Counted from the stretch's first letter, positions 8,451 through 17,626 are shown. The stretch: DNA of 64,000 bases from an uncultured Cytophagales bacterium (GCA_937911505.1 CALEMF010000081.1:41482-105481); one strand, 5' to 3'. Notes: generated from the sequence alone by a model not told the origin. A program made the numbers and translations.

Positions 8451-9263
8451 CTATTTTATTTGGCTTAAGAGTAGTTTATCAAATAGCTTATCGGGTGATA
8501 CTGATCGTATAAATAGAAGTAGTTTTGCCCCTTTTCCTACCGCATACCTTGTTTTTGGATTGGCTACTGTAGCCGCTTTCAAGATTGATTTCGCTACCAC
8601 GATTGGTTGAGAGCCTTGCTTATCTGCACTTTCGAGCATTTTATAGTGCTTATGAACTAGCTTTTTGTAAGTTGTTTTTCCTGAAACTTCTACTAGCTTA
8701 TTTCGAGCAATGGTATTCCATTCGGTTTTTATAGCACCTGGTTTGATAATTACGACCTCTATACCAAATTGCTTTAGTTCCATTCTCAAACTATCGCTTA
8801 ATCCTTCAAGAGCAAACTTGGTGGCGTGATACCAAGCGCCGTGCGGCTCGCCAAAACTGCCTCCAATTGAAGAGATATTGATAATTCTACCTGATTGCTG
8901 TTGCCGCATTTGCGGTAAAACCAATTGGATGAGCCTAGCTAAACCGAAAATGTTTACCTCGAATTGGTATTTTGCTTCTTCTATAGGTACATCTTCAAGG
9001 GCGCCGTAAGAACCGTAGCCAGCATTATTTACCAAAACATCGAGGCGCTTTTCTTCTGAGAGTACTTGCGTTACTGTCTGCTGAATGCTCTCTTCGACTG
9101 TCAAGTCCATTTCTAGCAATCGAACGCCCTCACTTTCAAGTGTTGACATTTTACTCATTCTACGAGAGGCTCCGTAGACTTTGAAACCATTTTTGACCAT
9201 CAATTTGGCGGTTTCCTTACCAATACCTGATGATACACCTGTAATTAATGCTACTTTATTCAT
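8451..9263 (-). CDS. Classical SDR family oxidoreductase
   Basis: 270 residues, cytoplasmic. The cofactor motif is TGVSSGIG (8-15), followed by NNAGYG near 82-87. The catalytic Ser lies in INISSIGG and the YHATK motif gives the Tyr-Lys pair near 155-159. The C-terminal part (about 190-270) is longer than in small SDRs and resembles the retinol-dehydrogenase-like/AdhP-type SDR group. It reduces or oxidises a hydroxyl/keto substrate that cannot be named. A TetR gene lies immediately upstream on the same strand, and an 18-bp operator sits 41 bp before this start, so the TetR protein very likely controls it. Confidence 0.88.
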   Translation of the reverse strand: MNKVALITGVSSGIGKETAKLMVKNGFKVYGASRRMSKMSTLESEGVRLLEMDLTVEESIQQTVTQVLSEEKRLDVLVNNAGYGSYGALEDVPIEEAKYQFEVNIFGLARLIQLVLPQMRQQQSGRIINISSIGGSFGEPHGAWYHATKFALEGLSDSLRMELKQFGIEVVIIKPGAIKTEWNTIARNKLVEVSGKTTYKKLVHKHYKMLESADKQGSQPIVVAKSILKAATVANPKTRYAVGKGAKLLLFIRSVSPDKLFDKLLLSQIK

Positions 9264-9303
9264 TTCTATTTAAAGTTTGATGAAACTTCTTTTTTAGATT
9301 ATT

Positions 9304-9321
9304 GATTGACTAATCAGTCAT
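9304..9321. promoter_or_regulatory. TetR operator, copy 1 (SDR promoter)
   Basis: GATTGACTAATCAGTCAT containing the inverted repeat TGACT-AATC-AGTCA, located between the tetR stop (9339) and the SDR start (9263). The same 18 bases recur exactly 600 bp away, upstream of tetR. Confidence 0.72.
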
Positions 9322-9338
9322 TTTGTTAGTAAAAAATT

Positions 9339-9899
9339 TTAGTTCAGCATTTTCCAGAGGAGTTCAAATCCTTTTTCGATGCTCTCTGCTTGTTCTTTTT
9401 TTGTGTGCTTTTGCAAAGAAATAAATTGATATAACCCATAGGTATGACTGCTTATTAAAGCATAAATAAGGTCTACAGAAAGGGGTTTTATTAGCTTTTC
9501 GTCTATGGCCTGTTGGATGATCCGTAAATGTGGCTTGTTGTATTCTGCCAGTCGTGCACTATCAAGCTTATAGAGATAAGGGGAGGAGTGAAACTGCTGC
9601 AAGAAGGCGAATTTAGTTGGGTTATCTACTGCCCAAGTAAGCGATAATACAATATGCGCTTTCATCAGTTGTTTGGTATTCGATGTGTCTGACAGGTTGT
9701 TGAGGAGGTGCTGTTTCATCTCTTCCTTGATTGAGATGAAAGAGGCTAGGATTAAGTTTTCTTTGGTTGGGAAGTATTGAAAAAGCGTTCCGTTGGCGAC
9801 TCCTGCTTCTTTGGCAATCTTACTCGTGGCAGTACCGTGAAAGCCGTTTTCATTAAAAAGCCTAATAGAGGTATGGATTATTTTTTCTTCTTTGGTCAT
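9339..9899 (-). CDS. TetR/AcrR family repressor
   Basis: 186 residues. N-terminal helix-turn-helix (residues about 5-50: EKIIHTSIRLFNENGFHGT, then SKIAKEAGVANGTLFQYFPTKENL) is a textbook TetR DNA-binding domain. The rest is the helical ligand and dimer domain. Identical palindromic sites flank the gene, one just before its own start and one before the downstream SDR gene. This is the usual arrangement for an autoregulated repressor that also controls its neighbour. The inducer is unknown, possibly the SDR substrate. Confidence 0.93.
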   Translation of the reverse strand: MTKEEKIIHTSIRLFNENGFHGTATSKIAKEAGVANGTLFQYFPTKENLILASFISIKEEMKQHLLNNLSDTSNTKQLMKAHIVLSLTWAVDNPTKFAFLQQFHSSPYLYKLDSARLAEYNKPHLRIIQQAIDEKLIKPLSVDLIYALISSHTYGLYQFISLQKHTKKEQAESIEKGFELLWKMLN

Positions 9900-9903
9900 A
9901 TGT

Positions 9904-9921
9904 GATTGACTAATCAGTCAT
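9904..9921. promoter_or_regulatory. TetR operator, copy 2 (autoregulatory)
   Basis: GATTGACTAATCAGTCAT, identical to the site at 9304-9321 and 5 bp upstream of the tetR ATG. The position fits direct repression of tetR itself. Confidence 0.72.
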
Positions 9922-10020
9922 AAAAGTATACATATTTTTTATACATAGCAAATAGTTTTTCGGGTTTTAATTTAAGGGTGTGTAGTGTAGGCTTCAACTA
10001 TTGATACTAATATGTAGTTT

Positions 10021-10434
10021 TCATTTTCCTATCGCTTGAAAATCTCTTTTCATTCTCTCCTCGGAGGGCCTGAGAAAGGCCATATACACAATTAAAAACA
10101 GCCCAATGATCAGCCACTCTTTTTCGATAAAAAGAATGATAAAGGCGGCTCCTTCTAATATGACCCATCGCGTCAGCAAGGCGGTTTGATAGGGTACTAC
10201 TTTTTCTTCTAAAGTCAGATTATCTTTGGTGTTTTTCAATTGCTGCTTGTAAAGGAAGTTTCCTAAAAGAATAGCAGCAACGGCAACCAGTAAATAAGTG
10301 AATGCAGAAGACTCAGTTTTTAGAATTCTTAAAAAATTGAAGGTGTGCAAATTGCCCAAAACCACATATATCAGCGTAACTCCTGATACCAGCGCGAGGT
10401 GAATTATTTTTATAACTTTTATTTTTTCTTTCAT
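10021..10434 (-). CDS. Small four-helix membrane protein, unknown
   Basis: 137 residues from the ATG at 10434, chosen because it places KEKIKVIK directly before the first membrane helix. A longer frame reaches 10488. Helices lie near residues 8-30, 44-62, 87-103 and 105-121, followed by a charged C-terminus (RPSEERMKRDFQ). The family is not recognised; the architecture is like small DUF integral membrane proteins of Bacteroidota. It stands alone between tetR and the LRR gene. Confidence 0.7.
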   Translation of the reverse strand: MKEKIKVIKIIHLALVSGVTLIYVVLGNLHTFNFLRILKTESSAFTYLLVAVAAILLGNFLYKQQLKNTKDNLTLEEKVVPYQTALLTRWVILEGAAFIILFIEKEWLIIGLFLIVYMAFLRPSEERMKRDFQAIGK

Positions 10435-10600
10435 ATCGTTTGTAAAGTAAGCAATGATAAATGGTGTAGTTTCTATGGTAAGGCACATCTATCTTTGTTA
10501 AAGAGGGCTAACTTTGAGAAAGATTTCTTCTTTTACAAAATAAGTAACAAAAGCAGATTAGTCAATGGGTAAGCCCTTTGTTTAACATTAGGTGTTGATT

Positions 10601-11149
10601 TTATTCGTTTAGCTTTCCATTGGCTATGACACCTGTTCCTTTTAGAGTTATGCTAAGTTGGGGATACTGCTTGGTGATTTTTAATAACTCATCCCTCGCC
10701 GTATCGAATGTAGTGTCTAAAATAATAGTGGCTAGTTCTTTTTTGGCAAGAAGTGTTGCCAATCCAGTAATGGTTATGGAGGTATTACCTATATGAATCA
10801 ATTTTAGTTGTTCAATATTCGATAAAAAGTCAAGGCAAGCATCCGTCAGTTGAGGATTATCCTTGAGCCTTAGTTCTTTTAGCTGATTTAAGGGGATTAG
10901 GTGCTGTAGACCATTATCTGTAATAGCTGTCGAATCTAGGTCGAGTAATTCTAGTGTTGTTATTTGTCCAATTACCTCAAGATGTTGATCGCATAAATCA
11001 GCGCAAGCGGTATTGAGATGTTTTAGATTTTTCAATCGTAATAGCTTGTATAACTCAGTCTTTTCAATATCACCAGAAAATGAAAGTTTTAGGTAATCTG
11101 TGTCTAATGCTACCTGTTGATTAATAATCTGTAGGGTGTGTGATGGCAT
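10601..11149 (-). CDS. Leucine-rich-repeat protein
   Basis: 182 residues, no signal peptide. From residue about 40 it shows LRR units of about 24-26 residues, such as LKHLNTACADLCDQHLEVI, LELLDLDSTAITDNGLQHL and LKELRLKDNPQLTDACLDFL. The pattern is the Cys-containing/AMN1-like type, with xLxxLxLxxTxITDxGL. LRRs form a curved binding surface, and the partner is unknown. The domain appears complete, with N- and C-terminal capping strands. It is probably a cytoplasmic interaction protein; nothing nearby names its role. Confidence 0.78.
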   Translation of the reverse strand: MPSHTLQIINQQVALDTDYLKLSFSGDIEKTELYKLLRLKNLKHLNTACADLCDQHLEVIGQITTLELLDLDSTAITDNGLQHLIPLNQLKELRLKDNPQLTDACLDFLSNIEQLKLIHIGNTSITITGLATLLAKKELATIILDTTFDTARDELLKITKQYPQLSITLKGTGVIANGKLNE

Positions 11150-11273
11150 TTAATCAAATCTAGGCGTTTATTGATATAAGTAGTATTCTAATCATAGACT
11201 TCCTAGCTTTATATTAACGCTCGTTTTATCTCTTGGAGAACTATCTTTATATATCAGGTTAGTAACGTTTATA

Positions 11274-11666
11274 CTACTTTTCTTCAATTTTTAGAATTTC
11301 CTCATTTTTAATAGGGTTCTTGTAAGTCATAACTGTACGCGTTTCATTTAAGCCTAGCTCAACTGCTCTGTTTTTAGTTAATTCGAGTGTAACCAAGTAT
11401 TTTTGCTGGCCTTGTAGCGCTATTTTTTTGTCTTCAGCAGCATCGTAGGCAATTTCAACATAATTGATTGCTAGATTCCCTTCAACTATTTTATCTATCA
11501 CAAATCCAGTTGTTTTCGCCCAACGTCTCGAGCCATTTGGTAACCATTCGCAGGGTGCACGGCCGGTTATATATTCTCCAACAAACTTAATTTCTATCAT
11601 TTCTGTAGTGCTTTGACTTACACCAATTTGACTTATTAACGATATTACGATCAGTATTAATGCTTT
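11274..11666 (-). CDS. Small secreted protein, unknown
   Basis: About 130 residues from the ATG at 11666, which begins a clean signal peptide (MKALILIVISLISQIGVSQS). The frame also extends to 11702. The mature part is beta-rich (IEIKFVGEYITGRAPCEWLPNG, KYLVTLELTK) with one Cys. The family is not recognised; it may be a small periplasmic beta-barrel or OB-like domain. It is a single gene. Confidence 0.65.
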   Translation of the reverse strand, partial: KALILIVISLISQIGVSQSTTEMIEIKFVGEYITGRAPCEWLPNGSRRWAKTTGFVIDKIVEGNLAINYVEIAYDAAEDKKIALQGQQKYLVTLELTKNRAVELGLNETRTVMTYKNPIKNEEILKIEEK

Positions 11667-11856
11667 CATTCCTAATTTTATTATTCTGGCTCGACATCCC
11701 AATGACGGAGTTGCGCGCTCTACGTTTGAAAGTTGTACTTGACTAACGGTAAGGTTCGTACCTCAACTTAAGATAAGCAAAAAATAACTAATGTATACCT
11801 TTGCTCATCTTAGTAAAGGGTATCGTTATGCTGCAAAACGGGTTTTGGGAAGTCTT

Positions 11857-13494
11857 TTAATCTAAGAGCACGGGAAGAATGTACTCTTGTGCTATCTTTT
11901 CAGGCTGTGAGGTTTTTCTATTTCTATAGTTGCCAGATGTAATAACCATAACGGTATCTAATGCAGGAATCACAAAGATATATTGCCCACCGGCTCCTCT
12001 GGCTTCTATTGAGTTGTAAGTCTTACCATTTACTTCATAAGACTTGTGCCACCAGAGGTAGCCGTATTCATTTTTATCCCGCGTATCTTGTAAGCGCGTA
12101 TATTTCTTAAAAGAAGCCTTTACCCAGTCTTTAGAAATAATTTGCTTTCCTTGCCAGCTACCTTCGTTGAGATAAAGTTGCCCGAACTTGAGCATATCTC
12201 GGGGCGTCAGATGCAGACCACCTCCAAAATAAGGGGTAGTCTCTGTATCGTCGGTATTGATAATGTAATTGGTAATTCCCAAGGGAGCAAAAAGCTTGTT
12301 GTCCATGTAAAATTCTAAAGGCACATCTAAACGACTGCTTAAATAGATGCCAAGTAAGAAAGGATCGGCGGATTGGTAGTCTGTGTAGGTTCCTGGTGTA
12401 TGCTTTATAGGAGCCTCTAATACTGTTTTCAACCAGTTGTCTGATTCTTGGTACTGTCCTTCGGAAATGTACATTCCTGAACTCATCGTTAAGAGGTCTT
12501 TAATACGTATTTTAGCTTTTTTCTCATCCTTGGTGTATTGGTATTTGTTGGGGAGGTAGGTATAGATGGTTTGCTCGACATCTTCTATAATGTTGTCGTC
12601 TATGGCTATACCAATTATAGCAGAGGAAACACTTTTGGAAGCAGATCGCGTGTCGTGGGGCGTAGTAGCCTTAAAGCCATCAAAGTAGTTTTCGTAAATG
12701 ATTTCACTATTTTTTGCGATTACTACTCCTTCTGTTCCTTCTAAAACATCACTTTGAATATCTTCCTCCATCTTTTTTAGGGTTAGCTGATCGCTTGATA
12801 TCTTCCATCCATCATTTACAGGAGGATTTGCTTTAGACAAAGTGGCGTTCAACTCTTTATTATTTGACGCTTTTCTATAAGACACAGTTGTGAGTAGGTG
12901 CTTGCCTATGCTAATGTCTAAAAGAATTTCTGAAGGCTTTAAATGACCTTTAAACGTAAGCCCTGTCTTATAATCTTTGAATGAGATAGCATTCTCTTCT
13001 TTTTTAAAGTCATCACACCAGAATGTCCCTAAGATAGGGTAGGCTTCAAACTCATCACCATTTGTTTCTTTCAGCGTTAATCGCAAGTCGTTTGATCTTA
13101 GATAACGAAGCACAGAGAGGTGCCACTTTCCAACATATAGGTTTCCTTTTTTGCGTAGTCTAGTGGGATATAAGTTCTGTTGTAATCTAATAAATCCATT
13201 GATGGTTGTTTTATCTTTGCTCATTACTCCACTGAAAGTGAGTCCATCAGCTAATGTAAGCGCGATGTTATTTTCCAGTTTGAAGGTTTTTGTAAGAATT
13301 TCTTTGCTATTGGAGAGTTTGAAAACTGTATTTTCTCCCTTGGGTTCAAGGGTGATATCTATGTTGAGATCACCTGTATTTGCCTCTTTTCCTTTCCATT
13401 CTCCTATGTAGTCTGCCAGACGCTGCTGGGCAGTACAGTTAGAAAAAAACAATTGTACTACTGAAAGAAAAATTACTAGTTTTTTGCGCATCAT
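11857..13494 (-). CDS. Serine hydrolase (class C beta-lactamase fold) lipoprotein
   Basis: 545 residues. A lipoprotein-like signal ends at Cys20 (QLFFSNC), so it is probably anchored in the outer membrane. Residues about 25-220 form a beta-rich N-terminal region with lipocalin-like strands. Residues about 230-545 are the transpeptidase-like domain with the nucleophile motif S284-A-S-K287, a DYQSADP segment supplying the Tyr, and a Gly-rich ARGAGGQYIFV strand in place of KTG. The family includes esterases, D-aminopeptidases and beta-lactamases; the substrate cannot be assigned. Two further relatives lie at 20748 and 54397. Confidence 0.87.
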   Translation of the reverse strand: MMRKKLVIFLSVVQLFFSNCTAQQRLADYIGEWKGKEANTGDLNIDITLEPKGENTVFKLSNSKEILTKTFKLENNIALTLADGLTFSGVMSKDKTTINGFIRLQQNLYPTRLRKKGNLYVGKWHLSVLRYLRSNDLRLTLKETNGDEFEAYPILGTFWCDDFKKEENAISFKDYKTGLTFKGHLKPSEILLDISIGKHLLTTVSYRKASNNKELNATLSKANPPVNDGWKISSDQLTLKKMEEDIQSDVLEGTEGVVIAKNSEIIYENYFDGFKATTPHDTRSASKSVSSAIIGIAIDDNIIEDVEQTIYTYLPNKYQYTKDEKKAKIRIKDLLTMSSGMYISEGQYQESDNWLKTVLEAPIKHTPGTYTDYQSADPFLLGIYLSSRLDVPLEFYMDNKLFAPLGITNYIINTDDTETTPYFGGGLHLTPRDMLKFGQLYLNEGSWQGKQIISKDWVKASFKKYTRLQDTRDKNEYGYLWWHKSYEVNGKTYNSIEARGAGGQYIFVIPALDTVMVITSGNYRNRKTSQPEKIAQEYILPVLLD

Positions 13495-13649
13495 TTTGAC
13501 TTTATTTTTCTACAAAGGTAGTACTACAAAACTATTGAAACTTGTACCAAATTAACGTGACTACTTTTGAGTTATGTATTTTCTACAGCATACTAAAAAA
13601 CGACGCTAGTCTGAAAGGTAAGAAGTAGTATCCTTATACTAAATGTCTT

Positions 13650-13935
13650 TTAACCTAATGGTTCTATTCGAATTCGCTTATGAAGCTCATCCTGCTCAAA
13701 AATTACTTCGCCTAAGCAAAAAATACGGCTCAATAAATTCTACAAGTCAAATCCAAATAGCCTCTTATTTTTGGGTCAATAATATGCGATTCATTCTACC
13801 GCCCAATTGGTAGTGATTACTTCTAAACAATGCACTTAATCCCTCCCTATCTCTTTTCGCTATTTGGATCACTACTTCCTCTTCATAATACCAGTATGAT
13901 TTATCAGGTATTTCATCGTAAGCTAAGGGTAGCAT
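13650..13935 (-). pseudogene. Decayed small gene in three frames
   Basis: An ATG at 13933-13935 opens a 56-codon frame (MLPLAYDEIPDKSYWYYEEE, then GLSALFRSNHYQLGGRMNR) ending at 13765. Just before that stop, the next frame continues with IDPKIRGYLDLTCRIY. A third frame then carries LLSRIFCLGEVIFEQDELHK to a TAA at 13650-13652. Joined by two single-base shifts they make a protein of about 95 residues. I do not recognise it. The alternative is an intact 56-residue gene followed by chance reading. Confidence 0.4.
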
Positions 13936-13955
13936 AGCCAAAATGGATCAACTCT

Positions 13956-14318
13956 TTATCTGTAGAAGAATTGCTCTTTAATGATTTTGCCATTCTCTAC
14001 TTCAAATACTGCAATTTCGTTTATTGTTGTTATAGTATCAGCGTTTTTATAAGTCAAGACTGTTTTCCAATTTAAGGCGAAATGATCACCTGCTATAATA
14101 GGATCTCCTATTTCTGTACTATGTACTTTTTCTACTGATGCTGCAACTGCTTCAAGTTTCAACATTACTGCCTCCATACCATTGGCCTTCTGCATTCCAT
14201 CAAAGTTTTCAGGTTCTATACTCAAAATTTTTTGAGAGTATAGCTGATTATAACAGGCTTGTATATTGCCTTTACGACATAATGCTACTAGCTTTTCTGC
14301 AACTTCTTTTACACTCAT
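13956..14318 (-). CDS. NTF2-like/SnoaL-type protein
   Basis: 120 residues, cytoplasmic. Helix-rich start (VKEVAEKLVALCRKGNIQACYNQLY) followed by a curved sheet ending in EIAVFEVENGKIIKEQFFYR. This is the typical layout of SnoaL/NTF2-like proteins, which form a cone-shaped pocket for small molecules, sometimes with isomerase or hydrolase activity. No catalytic residues can be assigned. It lies downstream of an AraC regulator gene on the same strand with an 85-bp gap. Confidence 0.78.
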   Translation of the reverse strand: MSVKEVAEKLVALCRKGNIQACYNQLYSQKILSIEPENFDGMQKANGMEAVMLKLEAVAASVEKVHSTEIGDPIIAGDHFALNWKTVLTYKNADTITTINEIAVFEVENGKIIKEQFFYR

Positions 14319-14403
14319 TTTATAACTTTTTTGTAGACTGACGATTATTTCGAGTGTAAAATTCAGCTAAAACAACTGAAATACATAGGCTGTTTCAATA
14401 CAT

Positions 14404-15219
14404 TTATTGGATTTTTCTGTATTTATCACGATAGCTACTTGGAGAAAGTCTGGTTACCCTTTTAAATTTTCTGGAAAAATAGGCTACGTCATCGCACCCA
14501 ATTTGATATGCAACCTCACTTATTGTTAAGTTAGCATAAGTCAATAATTCCTTTGCCTTATCAATGGTAATATTCCATATTATTTTATTTGGTGTATCGT
14601 TCAAATACATTTTTACTCTATTTCTCAATACTTGAGTACTTACCTTTAGTTCATTTGCGTAATAGGATAGGGATTTCTGTTTAGCGTAGTTTTCTCTTAC
14701 TAAATTGATAAATTGGAAGGAGAAGTTTTCGTCATCATTTAGCTGCTGGAATTTTGGTTGAGTAAAAGTCTTAACTATGTAAGTTAAAAATCCTTTCACT
14801 AGGTGCTCTACAGTACTTAAATTATCTTGGAAAAGCGCGATTACTACGATTAATTGATTGAGTTTATCAAATGATTCTTTATTTAATTTTATAAGGGGTG
14901 ATTCGTTCAGGTGTATACAATCATAACTTCTAAGTGCTTTTAAGAGATTAGGATCGTCTATACTATCTATATGAATAATTAATACCGACGAAACGAATGG
15001 TTGAACATTAAATTGCCACTCCATGGTAGTGTTGGGGCGTATATTGACTAAAATAAAATCAGATAGTTTGAGTGAGCTGTGGCCAATGCGTAAACTACCA
15101 GAACCTTTTCGGATCAAAGAAAAAATATAACCCTCAGACTTACACAACTGATTATTAGAAGAACTTAACTCATTAGGATCACTATAAACAAATGTACTTA
15201 TGGGTAAGCCTTTGTCCAT
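14404..15219 (-). CDS. AraC family transcription regulator
   Basis: 271 residues. Residues 1-150 are a beta-rich effector domain (EGYIFSLIRKGSGSLRIG, then NIRPNTTMEW). Residues about 165-270 are the AraC-type DNA-binding domain, with TISEVAYQIGCDDVAYFSRK, FKRVTRLSPSSYR and the end DKYRKIQ. It is a cytoplasmic regulator. The gene is preceded by one of the shared promoter-leader modules (boxes at 15289-15319), giving a leader of about 60 nt. Its target is unknown; the NTF2-like gene just downstream is the nearest candidate. Confidence 0.9.
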   Translation of the reverse strand: MDKGLPISTFVYSDPNELSSSNNQLCKSEGYIFSLIRKGSGSLRIGHSSLKLSDFILVNIRPNTTMEWQFNVQPFVSSVLIIHIDSIDDPNLLKALRSYDCIHLNESPLIKLNKESFDKLNQLIVVIALFQDNLSTVEHLVKGFLTYIVKTFTQPKFQQLNDDENFSFQFINLVRENYAKQKSLSYYANELKVSTQVLRNRVKMYLNDTPNKIIWNITIDKAKELLTYANLTISEVAYQIGCDDVAYFSRKFKRVTRLSPSSYRDKYRKIQ

Positions 15220-15288
15220 TTGTAGCTCAATATATTGTAGTGGATGAGGGTATAATGTTCACTCAGGTAGGAACTAACTCTCATCCTT

Positions 15289-15319
15289 ACAAGATAATTA
15301 ATAAGCAATCACCTGTCAA
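15289..15319 (-). promoter_or_regulatory. Shared-module promoter upstream of AraC gene
   Basis: On the minus strand TTG (15317-15319), exactly 20 nt, then TATCTTGT (15289-15296). The spacer is related to the other copies (CTTGACAGG..., TTATTAAT). It drives the gene starting at 15219. Confidence 0.55.
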
Positions 15320-15477
15320 GGAGTAATATGTTATTCGACTTCACATTAAGTGTACTTTAGCACAAGGTAACTGAGATGCACTCACCGAAATTATTGAGAG
15401 TTGAAACACTTATCAACAATAAGCTAGATCGTTCAAATATTTGTATAACTCCATTAATCTATTTAGTAGAAGGTATG

Positions 15478-16032
15478 TTACTTTAAGCTTTTGGTTTTTG
15501 TGAGCTCAAGTACTCCATTGTAGAATTCTTTAGAAACTATAAACTTTGGTATCAGAATGGTAGTTGGGGGTTTTCCAACGAAAAGTGTGAAGTGGTCATC
15601 ACGATAGTCAACACTAACTAGTTCGTTCCAATAATGGGTCGAAATGTGTAAATCGTTTTCGAAATATTGAATTTCTTCCTCAGTTATCTTTAGCCCCATT
15701 GTTTCTGTATTATGATGTCTATCCAGATACTCTGACACTTGGTTTCGAAGCTGTTTTACTGAGCTATTGAATTGTCTAGTTGTCGTAAACAGTTTGAATA
15801 AATAATAGATTCCGACACCTAAGAGATAAAGACCAAAGAAAATAAGTTGATCAGCGGAGTCCTTAGGTATCAGGATTAGAGCAGCAATTGCCAGCGCTAT
15901 TGTAGCTATTAGTAAGTGGGTTCTCTGAACCTTAACACTTTCAGACTTGGATTTCCTAATCCATCTTTCGTAAAAACTATGGAAATCTTCGGCGTTATAT
16001 TTTAGAGTTACTTCATATTGCATTATCTTCAA
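15478..16032 (-). CDS. YcxB-like membrane protein
   Basis: 184 residues. Two adjacent membrane helices near residues 42-56 and 63-80 (LLIATIALAIAALILIP, LIFFGLYLLGVGIYYLF). The C-terminal soluble domain contains ITEEEIQYFENDLHISTHYW and TLFVGKPPTTILIPKFIVS, the usual order of YcxB-type C-terminal domains (strand, Trp, strand, then a PK motif). The function of the family is unknown; PH-like folding has been suggested for related membrane-bound proteins. It is a single gene. Confidence 0.72.
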   Translation of the reverse strand: MKIMQYEVTLKYNAEDFHSFYERWIRKSKSESVKVQRTHLLIATIALAIAALILIPKDSADQLIFFGLYLLGVGIYYLFKLFTTTRQFNSSVKQLRNQVSEYLDRHHNTETMGLKITEEEIQYFENDLHISTHYWNELVSVDYRDDHFTLFVGKPPTTILIPKFIVSKEFYNGVLELTKTKSLK

Positions 16033-16157
16033 TAATAGTAATGGCTACTTAACTTGAGTGTCCTGAAGCCTCAGTACTACTGGCGTTTAAGTCGAGGTTG
16101 TAAGCTTTTCTTTCATATTTATAAACTACCCAACACACTTCAAATTACAAACCCTTC

Positions 16158-16772
16158 TTACTCAACTCGCTTACCGCTTTTATCGATCTTGAACCATTCC
16201 CCACCTTTTTGTCTTACACTTAGCTTTCCATTCGTAAATCTTTGATCGGCGCTATCATAGGTGAAAGGGATAACTACTTTACCATCAGGATCAATTACGC
16301 CGAGCTTAAAAGTACCGTTTACTTTTTTCCCAACTACGGCCAAGCCTTCCCAAAAATTATTGGTCCTTTCATATTGCATAGGAATCACTTCGCTACCCGT
16401 TTTATCGATATAGCCCCACTTACCGTTTTGACTTACTCTAGCTCTGCCTCCTTTAAAGGAGAAAACCTCAGCATATTTGATCTTTGTTTTTAGATTTCCT
16501 GCCTTATCGATGAATCCATACTTGTAATCGAGCTTTACTACTGCCATCCCTTCTGAGAACTTCTCAGCCCCCTGATATTTTAGTGGAACAAGCTCTTTTT
16601 TATTTTTATCAATGAAGCCGTATTTTCCGTTGAGACGAACTATTGCAAACCCTTCTGAATAGTTACTGACATAGTCGTATTTGGAAGAGGTTTGTGCTTT
16701 TAAGTATGCTGGGAGCAACAACATTATTATTACGAAAAAGCACAGGCTTGAAAGTGTTTTTTTTGTCATCAT
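16158..16772 (-). CDS. Secreted WG-repeat protein
   Basis: 204 residues with a signal peptide (residues about 4-27, ending YLKAQ). The mature part is a series of WG-type repeats of about 30 residues: EGFAIVRLNGKYGFIDK, EGMAVVKLDYKYGFIDKAG, GRARVSQNGKWGYIDKTG, and two more degenerate units, alternating with a P-xx-Y segment. WG repeats form a beta-propeller or solenoid of unknown, probably binding, function. The C-terminal end KIDKSGKRVE suggests that the last repeat is complete. A shared-module promoter lies upstream. Confidence 0.88.
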   Translation of the reverse strand: MMTKKTLSSLCFFVIIMLLLPAYLKAQTSSKYDYVSNYSEGFAIVRLNGKYGFIDKNKKELVPLKYQGAEKFSEGMAVVKLDYKYGFIDKAGNLKTKIKYAEVFSFKGGRARVSQNGKWGYIDKTGSEVIPMQYERTNNFWEGLAVVGKKVNGTFKLGVIDPDGKVVIPFTYDSADQRFTNGKLSVRQKGGEWFKIDKSGKRVE

Positions 16773-16874
16773 TTTCAGTTTTTAAACATTAGTTAACGGA
16801 TGGGGAGGTAGACGCATTGTGTATTACAATTATCTCTCAAAGTGTTCAACCGTTGTGAATCAATTTTAGTCCTT

Positions 16875-16905
16875 CTAAAATAATGAATAAAAGGTTACCT
16901 ATCAA
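16875..16905 (-). promoter_or_regulatory. Shared-module promoter upstream of WG-repeat gene
   Basis: TTG (16903-16905), exactly 20 nt (ending in TTTTATTCAT on the coding strand), then TATTTTAG (16875-16882). The related leader runs to about 16795. The rest of the 405-bp interval to 17177 shows no gene. Confidence 0.55.
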
Positions 16906-17177
16906 GGGTAGCGGCTTTATTGAAGCATTGTTATCGTTTGCACCTTTGCTCATAATGGTCATAACCTTACTGCAAACCATTTTTACCTCTTACTTAAGCT
17001 TACATAGTAAATAGAGGCTTTTACTAGATCGGCTACTTATTGGTATTCGTTTTATTCACTGAAACGCTTAAAAGGTGCAAAGCTGTTTTCATTCATTAAG
17101 GTATAGCACCTTAACGATGTGTGTATGTGCAATCGACCATTTAGCGTGTAATAGTGTATATAGTATTTTGTGCCGGT

Positions 17178-17588
17178 TTATTTTGTATGTTCAAAGTTCA
17201 GATACCAATGAATGCCAAACTTATCTATCAATGTGGCAAGTGTTGAATTCGCTGAAGTGGCCGAAAATTCCATGATTACTTGTCCGCCAACTTTGAGTTG
17301 CTCGAATGCCTTTTTCTGCTCAAGCTGTTCGCTGAAATTTATGCTCATTGCAACGTTATCACCAACATTTGTTTCTTTTCCATCAAATCCGTCTGATGCG
17401 TAGAAGTGGATTTGGTCTGCCTTGAATTCGGCGTGTGCAATTTTATCTTTAAACTCATCAGAAACCTCATAGGCTGTTTCGGCATACTTTTGTTGGAAAG
17501 TGATTTTTCCATCAAAGCATTTTTTGTAGAACTCCAATGCCTTTTCGCATTGCTTATAGATGATTAAATATGGAATTAATTTTTTCAT
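17178..17588 (-). CDS. PhnB-like VOC family protein
   Basis: 136 residues, cytoplasmic. It starts KLIPYLIIYKQCEKALEFYK, followed by AHAEFKADQIHFYASDG, then MSINFSEQLEQKKAFEQL, and ends FGIHWYLNFE. This order and length are those of PhnB/3-demethylubiquinone-methyltransferase-like VOC proteins. Their catalytic roles are mostly unknown. It is a single gene. A perfect 8-bp inverted repeat lies 39 bp upstream of the start. Confidence 0.85.
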   Translation of the reverse strand: MKKLIPYLIIYKQCEKALEFYKKCFDGKITFQQKYAETAYEVSDEFKDKIAHAEFKADQIHFYASDGFDGKETNVGDNVAMSINFSEQLEQKKAFEQLKVGGQVIMEFSATSANSTLATLIDKFGIHWYLNFEHTK

Positions 17589-17626
17589 TTCACTTCTTAT
17601 TATGCTATCAATGTAAGCAATACCAT

